This document shows, piece after piece, positions 34,604 through 48,718 of a stretch of DNA of 64,000 bases. The notes under the pieces were generated by a model. That model did not search any database. It saw only the letters and a list, made by a program, of their open reading frames with translations, and had not been told where the DNA came from. The translations under genes were made by a program, and so were the position numbers. Every line of letters starts with the position of its first letter. The first letter of the stretch is position 1. The stretch lies in the NCBI GenBank assembly GCA_034620365.1, contig JAQGEQ010000192.1, positions 3,343,001-3,407,000 on the forward strand. The letters run 5' to 3'. This DNA comes from Pegea sp. RAD2-039. Lineage: Eukaryota > Chordata > Thaliacea > Salpida > Salpidae.

Positions 34604-36533
34604 AGTTAGTTGTTTTTGTTTGTGATGTTTAATTGATATGATCAGTATTTTTCAACCACACCATTTATAGTGCTACGGATTGCTTTAATTCAGATGTCAG
34701 TTGGTTCAAACAAATTTGAAAACGTCAAAAAAGCTTGCAAGCTAGTAAAAGAGGCTGCTTCAAAAGGAGCTGAACTTGTTGCTCTTCCAGTAATAATTAT
34801 AAAAGTTTTTTTAATTTTCTGTAAATTTAGATAAAAGCAAACAAACATTGACCAATTAAAAATTGTCATCTAGCGATGAATTAGTAAAACGGAATATTTT
34901 TCTGTGCATCAAAAATCCTCTGATCCGAATCTTCCACCATTCACAAGTAGAAGAGTTTGAATTTATACAACTTGTTCACAGGAATGTTTCAATTCACCAT
35001 ACGGTACTCAATACTTCAAAGAATATTCTGAAAGTATTCCAGGACCTACAACAACAAATTTATCTGAAATTGCGAAAGAATGCCAAGTTTATTTAGTTGG
35101 TGGTAATCAAACAGCTTTACTTTCTATCTTCAACTTTACCATCTTACTGTTTCTATCCAAATTTTCTGATCCACAAATTTTAATTAACAATTTTTATCGG
35201 GTTTAAAAAACTTTTTTTGTATGTTTGAATTATAAAACTTCGAAATTGTTGTCTTTTGTCATTCAAATATCTTTTAGGGTCGATACCCGAGGCTTCAGGT
35301 GATTCCATTTTCAATACATGCGCTGTTTTCTCTCCTGCTGGCTCTATGATCGGTAAATATCAGAAACTTCATTTGTTCGATATCGATGTTCCTGGAAAAA
35401 TTCGTTTTCAAGAATCTCAAATTTTAACCAGCGGAAGTAACCTATTAACATTCAATATAGGTTTGTTGCAATTATCATCTATTGAAATAAATCAAAAATA
35501 ATTATTTGTAACCGCTACTTCTCAAACTTAACGACGATAGTTCCAAATCCTACTTCTAAGAGGCTCATAGTATGTTTAAGGGTCTTGAAACTTGTTCAGG
35601 GCACTTTGATAAACGAATTTCTTGATATCAAGAACACCAAATGTAAAAATCTTGTTTTTATATCGCTATTCAAGAAAGAACAACTGTGTGTGTAGATTTG
35701 TAAGAATTATTTAATTGAGGGATAAAATATGAAAGATTTTTTTAAGTGCATCAATCCACTATTGAGGCCGCCAATCTTTATACTGAAGAAGGATAAATTT
35801 TAGATTTAAGAGATACATTTTCTATTAATAATCATCATTTTGTTTAAGAAGCTGAATGATCAGAAAAGTTGTTTTTGTTTGAAGGCTGTGCAAAAGTTGG
35901 TATTGGTATTTGTTATGATATACGATTTGCTGAATTGGCTCATATCTACGCTAGTCAAGGTTGTGACTTGATTGTTTATCCTGGTGCTTTTAATATGACT
36001 ACTGGACCAGCGCACTGGGAATTGCTACAAAGAGCTAGGTTTGTTCTAGTAATCAATTTTATGAATTAGAAATTGTTGTAAATATCGAATAAATATTTGT
36101 TGAACGTTTACAGAGCTGTTGATAATCAGATATATGTGACAGCAGTGTCTCCTGCTCGAGATGATGCTGCTAAATATGTTGCTTGGGGTCATACTACTAT
36201 AGTTAGTCCATGGTAACTTCTCCTATCAATTTGCAAACAATTAATCAAAATTACTGATTAATTTCTATCATGTTTGTTTGTAACTTTTATCAACTTTTTA
36301 GGGGCGATGTGATACAAAAAGCTGATGAAAAAGAAGCGATAGTTTATGCTGATTTAGGTTAGTAGCTCACGCGATTTCTCTTCACTGATCAACAATATGA
36401 GCTTTTTACAGACATGAATCAATTAAAAGAAATCCGTCAAAACATCCCGATAAGAAACCAACGAAGACATGATCTTTATGAGCAATCAAAACTAATTGAT
36501 TCAAAAACCTTGAATGATTGTTCTGAAAGTTAA
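34604..36533 (+). CDS. NIT2: Omega-amidase NIT2 (nitrilase family)
   Basis: Exons: 34671-34789, 34982-35102, 35278-35460, 35885-36038, 36114-36212, 36302-36357 and 36412-36533, with the A of the start codon probably at 34604 before a 66-nt intron (A|TG). This gives 284 residues (human 276). NIT2 hydrolyses alpha-ketoglutaramate and alpha-ketosuccinamate in the cytosol and mitochondria. The nitrilase triad is present: Glu41 ([10 protein letters not shown]), Lys110 ([14 protein letters not shown]) and Cys151 (G-I-C-Y-D). Other markers are [27 protein letters not shown] and P-W-G-D. Exon 2 opens with L-R-I-A-L-I-Q, the first strand of the fold, without an ATG in frame before the splice site. An alternative start, ATG ATC A at 34637-34643, would need a 26-nt intron. 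Confidence 0.93.
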
Positions 36534-36918
36534 ATTTGTGAATATTTGTTTAACTTCAACAAATCAATATAACCTTTGATCATTTCTCTTATAGAACTGT
36601 AATTGCTTTCTACCCTCATTATCATTATTTAGTATTTTTACTGAACTTCAATTGAAAAAATATCGAATTTATTTGATTCTATTTCTTGCAATTTGATGAT
36701 TTTTACTAATCATCGTATCTTAATCAACTTGCTGAATAATTTTAAATAAATATTTCTTAAAAATAAACAAGCTCAAAGTCTTTTTCAAGTTTACTAAATG
36801 ATATAAGATGCGAAAAAAAAACTTTTAGTGAGAAAGAGTCTGTACATCTAGTTCAAAAATTTATCTTAGAACATTTTATTTAACAAATTCGAAACGATTT
36901 TATTTATAAATAATAAAA
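36534..36918. other. NIT2 3-prime UTR and spacer
   Basis: Holds AATAAA-like motifs around 36740-36775 suited to NIT2 3-prime end formation. Nothing else is recognised before the LINE fragment. Confidence 0.5.
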
Positions 36919-37285
36919 ATCATATCTCCTGGTACGTTAATCAGAACAAATTTTTTCTCATACCGCACGATTAGTACTTGGAACCAGCTGCCATTAGACA
37001 TTGTCATGCCAGAATCACTTGCGTTGTTCAAGCAGAAGTTGAAACATTATAACGTTGCCAACATTGCCGTTTCTAAACTGTAATTTTTTTCCCTTTTTTA
37101 TAACATTAACAATCTATGTAATTGTTCACTGTTATATGCTTTGAGGACTTCTGAAATGCCATGCGTTACATCTTTTGCTTTCTATATTTCTAGCTTAATA
37201 GATTATATTTATGAAAATCTGAGTTAGCGGAAGGTGCTCTCTTCAGGCACCCTCCTTCACATTTAGTGAAATAAATAAATAAAAT
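36919..37285 (+). mobile_element. CR1/L2-like LINE, 3-prime end (copy 2, best preserved)
   Basis: An open frame ends in the reverse transcriptase C-terminus: I-S-P-G-T-L-I-R-T-N-F-F-S-Y-R then T-W-N-Q-L-P-L-D-I-V and S-L-A-L-F-K-Q-K-L, with a stop at 37081-37083. A 3-prime UTR of about 180 nt follows and ends in a short ATAA/TAAA tail near 37285. The start is a 5-prime truncation, as usual for LINEs. The same element in opposite orientation is at 452-850, and its tail at 54537-54640. It abuts the rearranged RTE block on its right. Confidence 0.85.
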
Positions 37286-37416
37286 GCAATAATTTTTTCA
37301 CTAAATTTATAATCAGTTGTTTACTTTTGATTCATGGCTTTCAGCCGAGTACATCTCTTCTGGTTGTGCTCTAGAAAGTGAAATGCAAATGAGTTGAAAG
37401 TGTTCAAAATCCTTGT

Positions 37417-37516
37417 TTTGGATAGTAAATGGTTGAGAACAGCTTTCATTGTACTTAGTATTCGTGTGAAATGATTTCACCACAATAAAGAGGCTAGGTG
37501 GGCAGCCAATCTTCAA
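37417..37516 (-). mobile_element. RTE reverse transcriptase fragment (copy A, middle part)
   Basis: The minus-strand frame reads K-I-G-C-P-P-S-L-F then V-V-K-S-F-H and ends at S-Q-P-F-T-I-Q-N, the segment that in RTE elements follows the 'SREGLF..L.KIGCPP' junction. It continues the protein exactly where the plus-strand fragment at 37683-37998 stops, implying an inversion within one element. Confidence 0.75.
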
Positions 37517-37682
37517 AAGTATCCTGAAAGCACCCTCACTAATTTGATAGTAATTTGCGTGAAGCTAGAAAGGAATTTTGCTGCAGATCTGTAAGAAAGT
37601 GACTAATGAGTTTGGGTTTTGCAAAAGCGAAATGATCCAAGCTGCAGTAGCAAGGGATGACACCAAATCAGACAAATAAGCG

Positions 37683-37998
37683 ATCAAAGGTCATAAAATT
37701 GTACAAAAACAAAAGTGCCATATCCGGATTGCAACAATCATAGAAAACTATCCCTGTTTAACATCGTAGACAGAGTATTTGCTCGTGTGATACTTACTCG
37801 CCAACAAATATTAGCTGAAAGAATATATCACGATTCACAAAACGGTTTCAAATCAAAAAACTTTCTGTGCGACAACTACAAGAAAGATGCAAAGAGCAGC
37901 AGAGACCTTTGTATATCGCGTTCATCAACTTCACCAAAGTTGTCGACCTCGTCAGTAGGGAAGGTCTTTTTTATGGTTTGGTCTGGAAAAAAGAATTG
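37683..37998 (+). mobile_element. RTE reverse transcriptase fragment (copy A, inverted part)
   Basis: It encodes L-S-L-F-N-I-V-D-R-V-F-A-R-V-I-L-T-R and, after a frameshift, R-Q-L-Q-E-R-C-K-E-Q-Q-R-P-L-Y-I-A-F-I-N-F-T-K then L-V-S-R-E-G-L-F. The first catalytic aspartate of the RT palm (usually F-I-D-F-T-K) is Asn here, so the copy is dead. Positions 37683-37860 match 48944-49121 with fewer than ten differences, so both copies belong to one family. Confidence 0.85.
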
Positions 37999-37999
37999 G

Positions 38000-38157
38000 T
38001 AACGTAGAGACTTTGCAAGTAGCAAAGGTCAATAAAATCTTGTCTGTTTGAACTCATCTTACCAAAACTAAAACGTTCAAGACACAGAATCTAAAAGTTG
38101 TGATCAGCGTTTACTCTCGTGTTGAAATCACTCAAAACTATAAGAAACTCGCTTTTG
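38000..38157 (-). mobile_element. RTE endonuclease domain, C-terminal part (copy A)
   Basis: The minus strand reads K-S-E-F-L-I-V-L-S-D-F-N-T-R-V-N-A-D-H-N and later G-K-M-S-S-N-R-Q-D-F-I-D-L-C, matching the 'GDFNARVGADH...GKMNENGQRLLELC' part of the APE-type endonuclease of RTE elements. The glycine before D-F-N is serine here. An in-frame stop confirms decay. Confidence 0.75.
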
Positions 38158-38159
38158 GA

Positions 38160-38390
38160 AATAACAGGGGCCTACTTCGGCAGAGAACGGCAATGATGTG
38201 CTTTGAGTGGTGGTGTTAAAAAGAAAGCAAGAAACAGTGAAATGCAAAAGTAACTTTTAAGGTTTCTTTCTTTTCGTTGAAGCTATTTTCTCTATCCTTT
38301 ACTTATTTGCGAAGTAGAGAGCGTCATTCAGAGCGATCCGCTGCGGTATCCTCCCAGTTGGTGGTATTGATGTGTTAGGAAGTGTTGGGA
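38160..38390 (-). mobile_element. RTE 3-prime end, apparently inserted into the endonuclease of copy A
   Basis: On the minus strand this reads N-T-T-N-W-E-D-T-A-A-D-R-S-E-stop-R-S-L-L-R-K followed by 3-prime UTR. This is the C-terminal end of the RTE ORF, as at 20745, 49740 and 50770. It lies between two halves of an endonuclease domain (38405-38712 and 38000-38157), so it looks like a 5-prime-truncated RTE inserted in the same orientation into an older copy. Confidence 0.7.
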
Positions 38391-38404
38391 ATACTGGGAT
38401 CGAA

Positions 38405-38712
38405 TTTCTACTAGAACGAATCTTTGATTTCATCGGCAGTGTAGATTGTGTGTATGTATACGCTGACTAGGGTTACTGTGCCTTTTTTACTGAGTATGCG
38501 GAAAGCCCTACACCATATGCTCTGCGTTCGACGGCAGGCTTTATTTTTCAGAAAAAGGTCCTTTTCTCTTCCAGAGCCTTGGCCGGCGTCATTTAAAAGG
38601 CGGCAATACTGACTTTGCTCATTGTTAATGATTAGTCTTTCTGACGTCACGAGTATTGCATATGTCATCATCCATACCGGTGGTCATGGTACGGACGTTC
38701 CCATTTCCCAAT
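38405..38712 (-). mobile_element. RTE endonuclease domain, N-terminal part (copy A)
   Basis: The minus strand reads G-N-V-R-T-M-T-T-G-M-D-D-D-I-C-N-T-R-D-V-R-K-T, then V-S-I-A-A-F, A-L-E-E-K-R-T-F-F, Y-G-V-G and T-L-V-S-V-Y. These match the start of RTE APE-type endonucleases ('WNVRTM...RKT...IAALQETR...YTFFWKG...HGVGFAV...LISVYAP'). Several frameshifts and stops are present. Confidence 0.75.
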
Positions 38713-39480
38713 TAAAAATTAGGTCTGCTACTTACAAATCAAAAATGATTGCTTGTTGCAGCATCTTACAGTCTGCTGGTCACAATGAAACACTGCTAAT
38801 CCCCGTGCACTAAACAAGGAAGGCAAACTGTAGCAGAAAGCACTTTGGTGCTGTTCAATGGGAAGAAAACATTTCTCCAACCAATGGAAATTACCCTTTA
38901 CACCTGTCTCTACGAGATTTAACTGATAACCGGTATCTGTAGTTTCCCGTTTCATTTCATACGCTAAACAGCGAAGCTCTTCAGAGCTCAAATTCAGGGC
39001 AACAATTATGGAGATACAGTTTGTACCAATTCAGCAGAACTCTACTCACTATACCAACAAGGTATGCAGCGGAATAGAAGGACTTATACTCCCATATGGT
39101 GTCGAAAGAGCTTCCATAACGACACTGAGTATAGTGACGAACTGCTTACGAAGCTACAGCTTTAAATTCGGAGTTTTACAACTCTCACAAAGGTTGAGTT
39201 TTAAACTGTCTAACGAGACCCTTCTACTCGAGTTTTGGAGACCTTTCCTTGTCGCATTATTAGAATATTATAAAGCCGAAATAGTATTTAGCTTTATAAT
39301 TGTTTTTATCATTTCTAAGTTTATTACTTTCAGTTTTATGAAGTTTTTTATGATTAGTTTTAGAAGTTATAAAAAATCATTTTATAGTTGTTGTTCTATT
39401 TTAATAAGGTATATGCAACAATAAACAAAATTTGAAGATAATATTAATAATTATCAATAATATTTATTTTATTGAATAAG
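38713..39480. other. Unassigned sequence next to the RTE block
   Basis: Less AT-rich than its surroundings up to about 39200. On the minus strand it is upstream of the RTE endonuclease, so part may be the RTE 5-prime UTR or ORF1. A 138-codon plus-strand open frame (39008-39424) has no recognisable similarity and ends in AT-rich Phe/Ile/Ser codons; I do not call it a gene. Confidence 0.4.
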
Positions 39481-39510
39481 TGCAAGTTTTCGATAGTATC
39501 ATCGATACAG

Positions 39511-43481
<3,971 letters not shown>

Positions 43482-45059
43482 TTTAAGTTTGAGAATACTT
43501 TACTTCCAATCTGGCAACAATCTTTACATGTTTTAAAGTTTTTTAAGCCTCTAAAATGAAAATAATATTCTTTCAACAACAAAAGTATTTTCAAAATTTG
43601 ATTGCTATAAATACTAATCAATAATAAATAAACAAAATAAAAAGTTAACTTTTACCATTAACATACAATTAATAGTAAAATCAATCCAAATGCATTTCTA
43701 ACTATAATTTTGTTTTAAGAGAGGCATAACATAATATTAATTAAAAGGTAAATATGAATTTTATATTCCAAAAAAGCTTTATATAAATACTTTTGGTCAA
43801 AAAAGGTTGTAAGAATGTTGCATCTACCTTTGATAAATACAACTTTACTTTTTACTAATGACAAATAAAAAAGCCGTCAATACGGCAGTAAGATAAATTT
43901 CTAGTATTTTGAGAAAATCCTAATATTCGATATCATTCACATCTCTAATGAATAAGACATCCTAACTTGTGAACTGAATAACTTAACTACAACAATTCTT
44001 AACTTTTAGTGAGTTTTTGTGTGCTTGGCTGTACCATAACAACGAGTGTTTCTAAATAAATATTTTTAAATTTGTTTAAGCCTTTCAAAAAAAATTCTAA
44101 TCTACGAATAAGAGTTATTTGTTGCTTCATAGCTTTAAAATAGACTTAAAAACCTAGATTTCTTTTTTTCAATATCATATAACTAAATTATAATATCTTA
44201 AATCTTTTGAATAGCTAAATTAACTAGATACAAGACTATGACATTATCAACTGTTAAATCAATTGTTAAATATTTTAGTAAAAGTTGGTGCTAAAAATAA
44301 TAATAATCTAACGTTTAAGATTGATTTTGTAAGCGTTGAGATGGTATAGTTGTTTGTTAAACTTTCTGCACTTTAGGGTTCAGTTATACTAGCAGACCAG
44401 TTTACGGCACAGAACCTTTTACATAATGTTTTTTATCAAATAAATTCGACAGGCAATATTTGTATATACTTATTAAATGGCTAAAATACGATGTTTTATT
44501 TTAAATCAATCAAAAAAGCTGTAATTTTTTATCACTATCTAGCAGTTCATAAATCATTCAATCAAAATTTGCTTTAAATGCTAAAAGTTTCAAGTATTTA
44601 TTTAGTATTTGATTTAAAGTTAGGATACTAGCTACTATTTGTAAACACTGACCACTACTAGTCTGTAACAGCTGTTTGTTATTAAAAGTTCTGCAAATTC
44701 GACTTCTTATCTCAACAGATCAAAACAATAACACCTGCACCTGTTTTTGATAAAAAATCTAAACTTTTCCAAACAAGGTTTAGAGCAAAAAAAACGTTTA
44801 GAGCAAGTAACTGACTAGCGCGTTTCAAGTTATTCAAATTGTTGCTATTAAAATTTATTAACCTGTAATTATAAATCCACACACACAACAAAATCATTTG
44901 GAAATTAACTTCAAATACGAGAAATCTACAAACAAGAAAATCTTTTTACATAAAGACGATTAAACTGAGATATTTAACAGATGAAAAAGAAATGGATTAT
45001 TCACAAAATTCAGACGTGTTATACTTTTATACAGTTTTAGAGACATAAAATAAGCGAAA
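43482..45059. other. Intergenic between eIF5 and CFAP91
   Basis: About 1.6 kb holding the 3-prime UTR of eIF5 and the promoter of CFAP91, both on the minus strand. No further gene or repeat is recognised. Confidence 0.6.
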
Positions 45060-47186
45060 TTAGATATCATCAATATCGAAGTCTTCATCATCTCCATCCT
45101 TCTCTTCATCTGCATCACCTGAACCTTCTTCAACTTTTGTTGGCTTGTTATCAGCTTTCAGTTTCTCAGCCCGATTATCATACTCAATTTCAACCTGGAA
45201 ATTCAGTTTTTTTATCAAACAAGGAAAGATCTCCGAACAATAACACAAACATCATCATCTTCTTCCTCTTCTTCGCTCGATTCTTCTTCTGCTTCTTTCA
45301 ACCAGGTGATAACAGGTTCAGCTTTCTTGTGAATACTTCGACTCAGTTCCTTAGAAACATATCTCTTGCTTACGTGTTCACCCCATTCAATCAACACTTC
45401 CTCATCCACAATATCCAAATCATATAGATCCTGCCAATCAGCAGATGTGGTTAAATCATTGAAGATGAAAGATGAGACTTACTTTGACGATGAAGGGCAC
45501 TTTTGGAAGAAGTTTCTCTTGATGAAGTTCCACCATCTTTTCAAATCCACCAAGCATGGCTTTTTGAGCTTTTTTTGTTTCTAAACAAATCTGTAGAAAT
45601 TCAAGCAGTTTAATACAAAAGCTAAATTTTGACAACACTTGCTACAGCAATGAAAACAGTATTCAACGGTTTTAGGCGCAATTTATTTTCTACTGGAATG
45701 TAGAGAAGCTCAAAGGTCTCTTTTAGAGGGATTAGTGATAATTGAAAATCGTCTCACTCGAACAAAGAGGTCTCGATGAGTGCGCAGTTGTTCGCGCATG
45801 TTGACGTCACATAACAACTCGATCAAGATCAACGGAGCTTTACTTTTAATTTCTAATCTTTCTGCTTCATTACAAATGTCTTTGGTAGCCTGAAATGAAC
45901 AAAATGTTAAAAAAAATCACAAGTACCTTTAAATACTAAAAAACATTCAACTGAATGTGCTTAAAAACCGTTGAATCAGGATGTAGATACAAGAGGGGGT
46001 TTTAATTGTACAAAAACTCACCGACTTGATAGTTCCATCTTTAATATGCTTTTGTACAAAAACATATAACATATCGGCACGTTCAGATGGAGTTCGCTCT
46101 AAATCAGAGCTCAAAGTCAAAGTAGCAGCGTGAGAAGTGATTTCTTTGATTCGTGAAGCAACAGCTTCTTCAGAAACATCAACAGACCAACCATCATCAG
46201 CAAATCCATTAGAAGAATTCTAAAAGTGAAAAATTATGAAGAAAAATTCATTTTTTTAAAATTGTTTGTTAGTTTTTAAGAGCAACTAAACAAATAATTT
46301 CAAGTTTTAAAGCAAAAAACCTTTATCGGTAAAACTTCATTAATCACGATATCATCTGTTTTCTCTTCTTCACTAGAATGATGTCTCTCATGAGGAGTTT
46401 TGACTGTTTTAGCTTTTGGTGGAGGATTTCTCACGATATAAGTACAAAGCTTGTGACGTAAATCAACTTTACTTTGATGACCACAAGCCTTACAAACCAA
46501 ACCAATTATTTCACGTTTCACTACCTACATAACCAAATAAATAGATCAATTGTCGGTTTTCAGTTTCACAAATCAAATCTAAGCAAATATATTTTCATTT
46601 CAAACACTACTTTGTAGCAAGTACGTTTTAAAAGATCATCAAATTAACTGATTATCGGAATACTCACCATAGTTGTTTCAGGATTGTCACATTCTTGACA
46701 CAAAACAAACTTCTTGATAAAGACATCCAGCATGTCTTGTAATCTAGAACCTTCATGAGAACCATTCACAATATATCGATCATTTTTAACATCAAGCTGA
46801 GTTTGTGCTCCAAGTTCACAACCAAAAAACTTGCACGCATCTATTTTAACAAATGGTTAAAAAACAATAAAGAAAAATTCATACAAAATTAAACATTTTT
46901 AAAACAGTTCTTCAAAAATGTTGGTTAGTTCATTAACGAAAGTCAATATTCAAAATCAATTTAGCTGATGTACATGTAGCTGGTCGCCCAAGAGATCTAG
47001 CTATTTCAGACATATTCACAATGACTGTCTTCACACCATTCCCTTTTCCTTCGACCTACATTAAGACAAATAATTAAACAAATATCAGAAATTTGATGAC
47101 AATAAAATTACTTTAGCCAAAATACTTGGCATCTTATAGCGGTAGAAAGTGTCTTGTATTTCACGATTGACATTGAGTAAAGGCAT
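45060..47186 (-). CDS. EIF5: Eukaryotic translation initiation factor 5
   Basis: Nine exons (minus): 47112-47186, 46974-47055, 46668-46840, 46321-46524, 46022-46219, 45758-45889, 45483-45590, 45251-45430 and 45060-45194; 428 residues (human 431). eIF5 is the GTPase activator of eIF2 in the 43S/48S complex. The N-terminal domain has the arginine finger Arg16 (F-Y-R-Y-K-M-P), [26 protein letters not shown] and [12 protein letters not shown]4 zinc ribbon follows with Cys100/Cys103 and Cys121/Cys124. After a charged linker comes the W2 HEAT domain, ending in the acidic-aromatic boxes ([15 protein letters not shown]) and a Glu/Asp-rich tail. The acceptor at 45591 was chosen because it restores the family spacing; an upstream AG would add 17 residues in frame. 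Confidence 0.96.
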
Positions 47187-48718
47187 GTTTATGGCTCTTT
47201 AGTACAGTTGAGTTTAAATGAGTTTTTATGTTTACTAATTTGGTGGATCTATATCTAATGTTTTGAAAATGTAATTCTTTATATACAGATAATTGATCAA
47301 CTAGTATTTTTTGATTGGTGAAGTTGTTTCCATATAGATATGTTTTCAGCCGTTGATTTTGTAATCGACATATATGGCGGTGATGAACTTTTTTTCGAAA
47401 AATTCTAGGCTTCTGAAGGAGAAACTCTTGCTTTATACAACCTGTAATAGATAATAATGATTTATGCAACAAATTTTTATAATAAAAATGTATCTCAGCT
47501 ATCATCATATTTATAGATTATAAGTAGATGAAAATTAATGAAGTACTAACCTTTTTTAGTATATAAATACATATAAGATTGTATGACGAAGCTGCAGTAA
47601 TTACTTGAAGAATGTATAAATTCTATAAATATACCTAAAAAAACAAGATCCATGAGGTTAAAAAGACAATATTTCCACCATAGATTTAAAAAAGTTAAGA
47701 AAATTTTTAATATAAATATATCTAAAAATTTATTACTTAAATGCAGTCTACATTTATATTACATCAACAAAATTAAACTATCTTATATAGAAAATATCAA
47801 CATTTTTGTAGCTGGATTCAAGCTGAATATTTACAAAAAACTTAAATATAAAATTATTAAATAGAAAAGCTTTCATAAAAAGAGGTAACATATAGAAACT
47901 ACTATAAAAAGCGTTTAAAAGTTAAAAAAAAGCAATAACAATTTGTGATTTGATTTAAAACTTTATTATAAAATATTACTTTTATTTAAAATCGAAAAAC
48001 TAAGGTTGTTTGAAATTGTAATCTAATTTAGTTTAAAAATTTCAAATATTTATATTTGACAACATACCAAACAAAAATAAATCAAATTCTATAAAAAATG
48101 CTTAAAAATATTAGAAGCAGTTTTAAATGCTGAAAAAATCTGCACATATATTAGTTTGAAGTATCATTACTTCAAACTAAAGTAGGTTATAGAAAAACAC
48201 TACTATCTCAACTAAGCTTTGAATACGGATTACAATATAGAGGAACCCGATCGCAAAAAACCTTGTGTATGTACTTTTTTTCAAACATACCCGGATGTTT
48301 AAATTTACAAAATGGAACTTTTGAATTCATAATCAATAAATATTTCAACAAATTTTTTTTGTGAAAGCTACGAATTTTTTAATGATTTGTTTAAAAAGGT
48401 TACATACATTTATTACCTGTCTGATATTTGTTAAGCATTACCTACTTTCGCCTCCTTTTCTTAAGATTTGATAATTTTAGATCCCTTAAAAAGAATCGTG
48501 AAAAGAAAGTATTTATAAACTTTCTAAAATTTGAAAATATAGCAATTTTTCATTTAACAGAAGTCGTCATTACAAATAAATTCATATTATTATTAAACCA
48601 TTCTACTTACCGTGGATCATTAAAATATGTCATTTTTGTTACTATAACACATTGCTTTCAAAATTGAATTACTTTATTGCTTTGTAATTTTTTAATTTTC
48701 TACTCCCAACAAAACACA
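47187..48718. other. Intergenic upstream of eIF5
   Basis: A 115-codon minus-strand open frame (47161-47508) overlaps the eIF5 start in another frame and resembles nothing known; it is probably 5-prime UTR or promoter sequence. A plus-strand frame at 47652-47864 is Lys/Ile/Asn-rich and looks random. A perfect short hairpin lies at 48151-48180. Confidence 0.5.
48151..48180. repeat. Perfect 13-bp inverted repeat with 4-nt loop
   Basis: ttagtttgaagta is followed by tcat and its exact reverse complement. The hairpin is too short for a microRNA precursor. It could be a cruciform or simply chance in AT-rich DNA. Confidence 0.6.

Noticed and set aside
39008-39424. 138-codon plus-strand open frame
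   Set aside because: No recognisable similarity. It overlaps the presumed 5-prime region of the RTE element and ends in a random-looking Phe/Ile/Ser stretch.
47161-47508. 115-codon minus-strand open frame upstream of eIF5
   Set aside because: It overlaps the eIF5 start exon in another frame, resembles no family and has no codon pattern beyond AT-rich sequence.
48151-48180. Hairpin as a microRNA precursor
   Set aside because: A 13-bp stem with a 4-nt loop is far shorter than an animal pre-miRNA.
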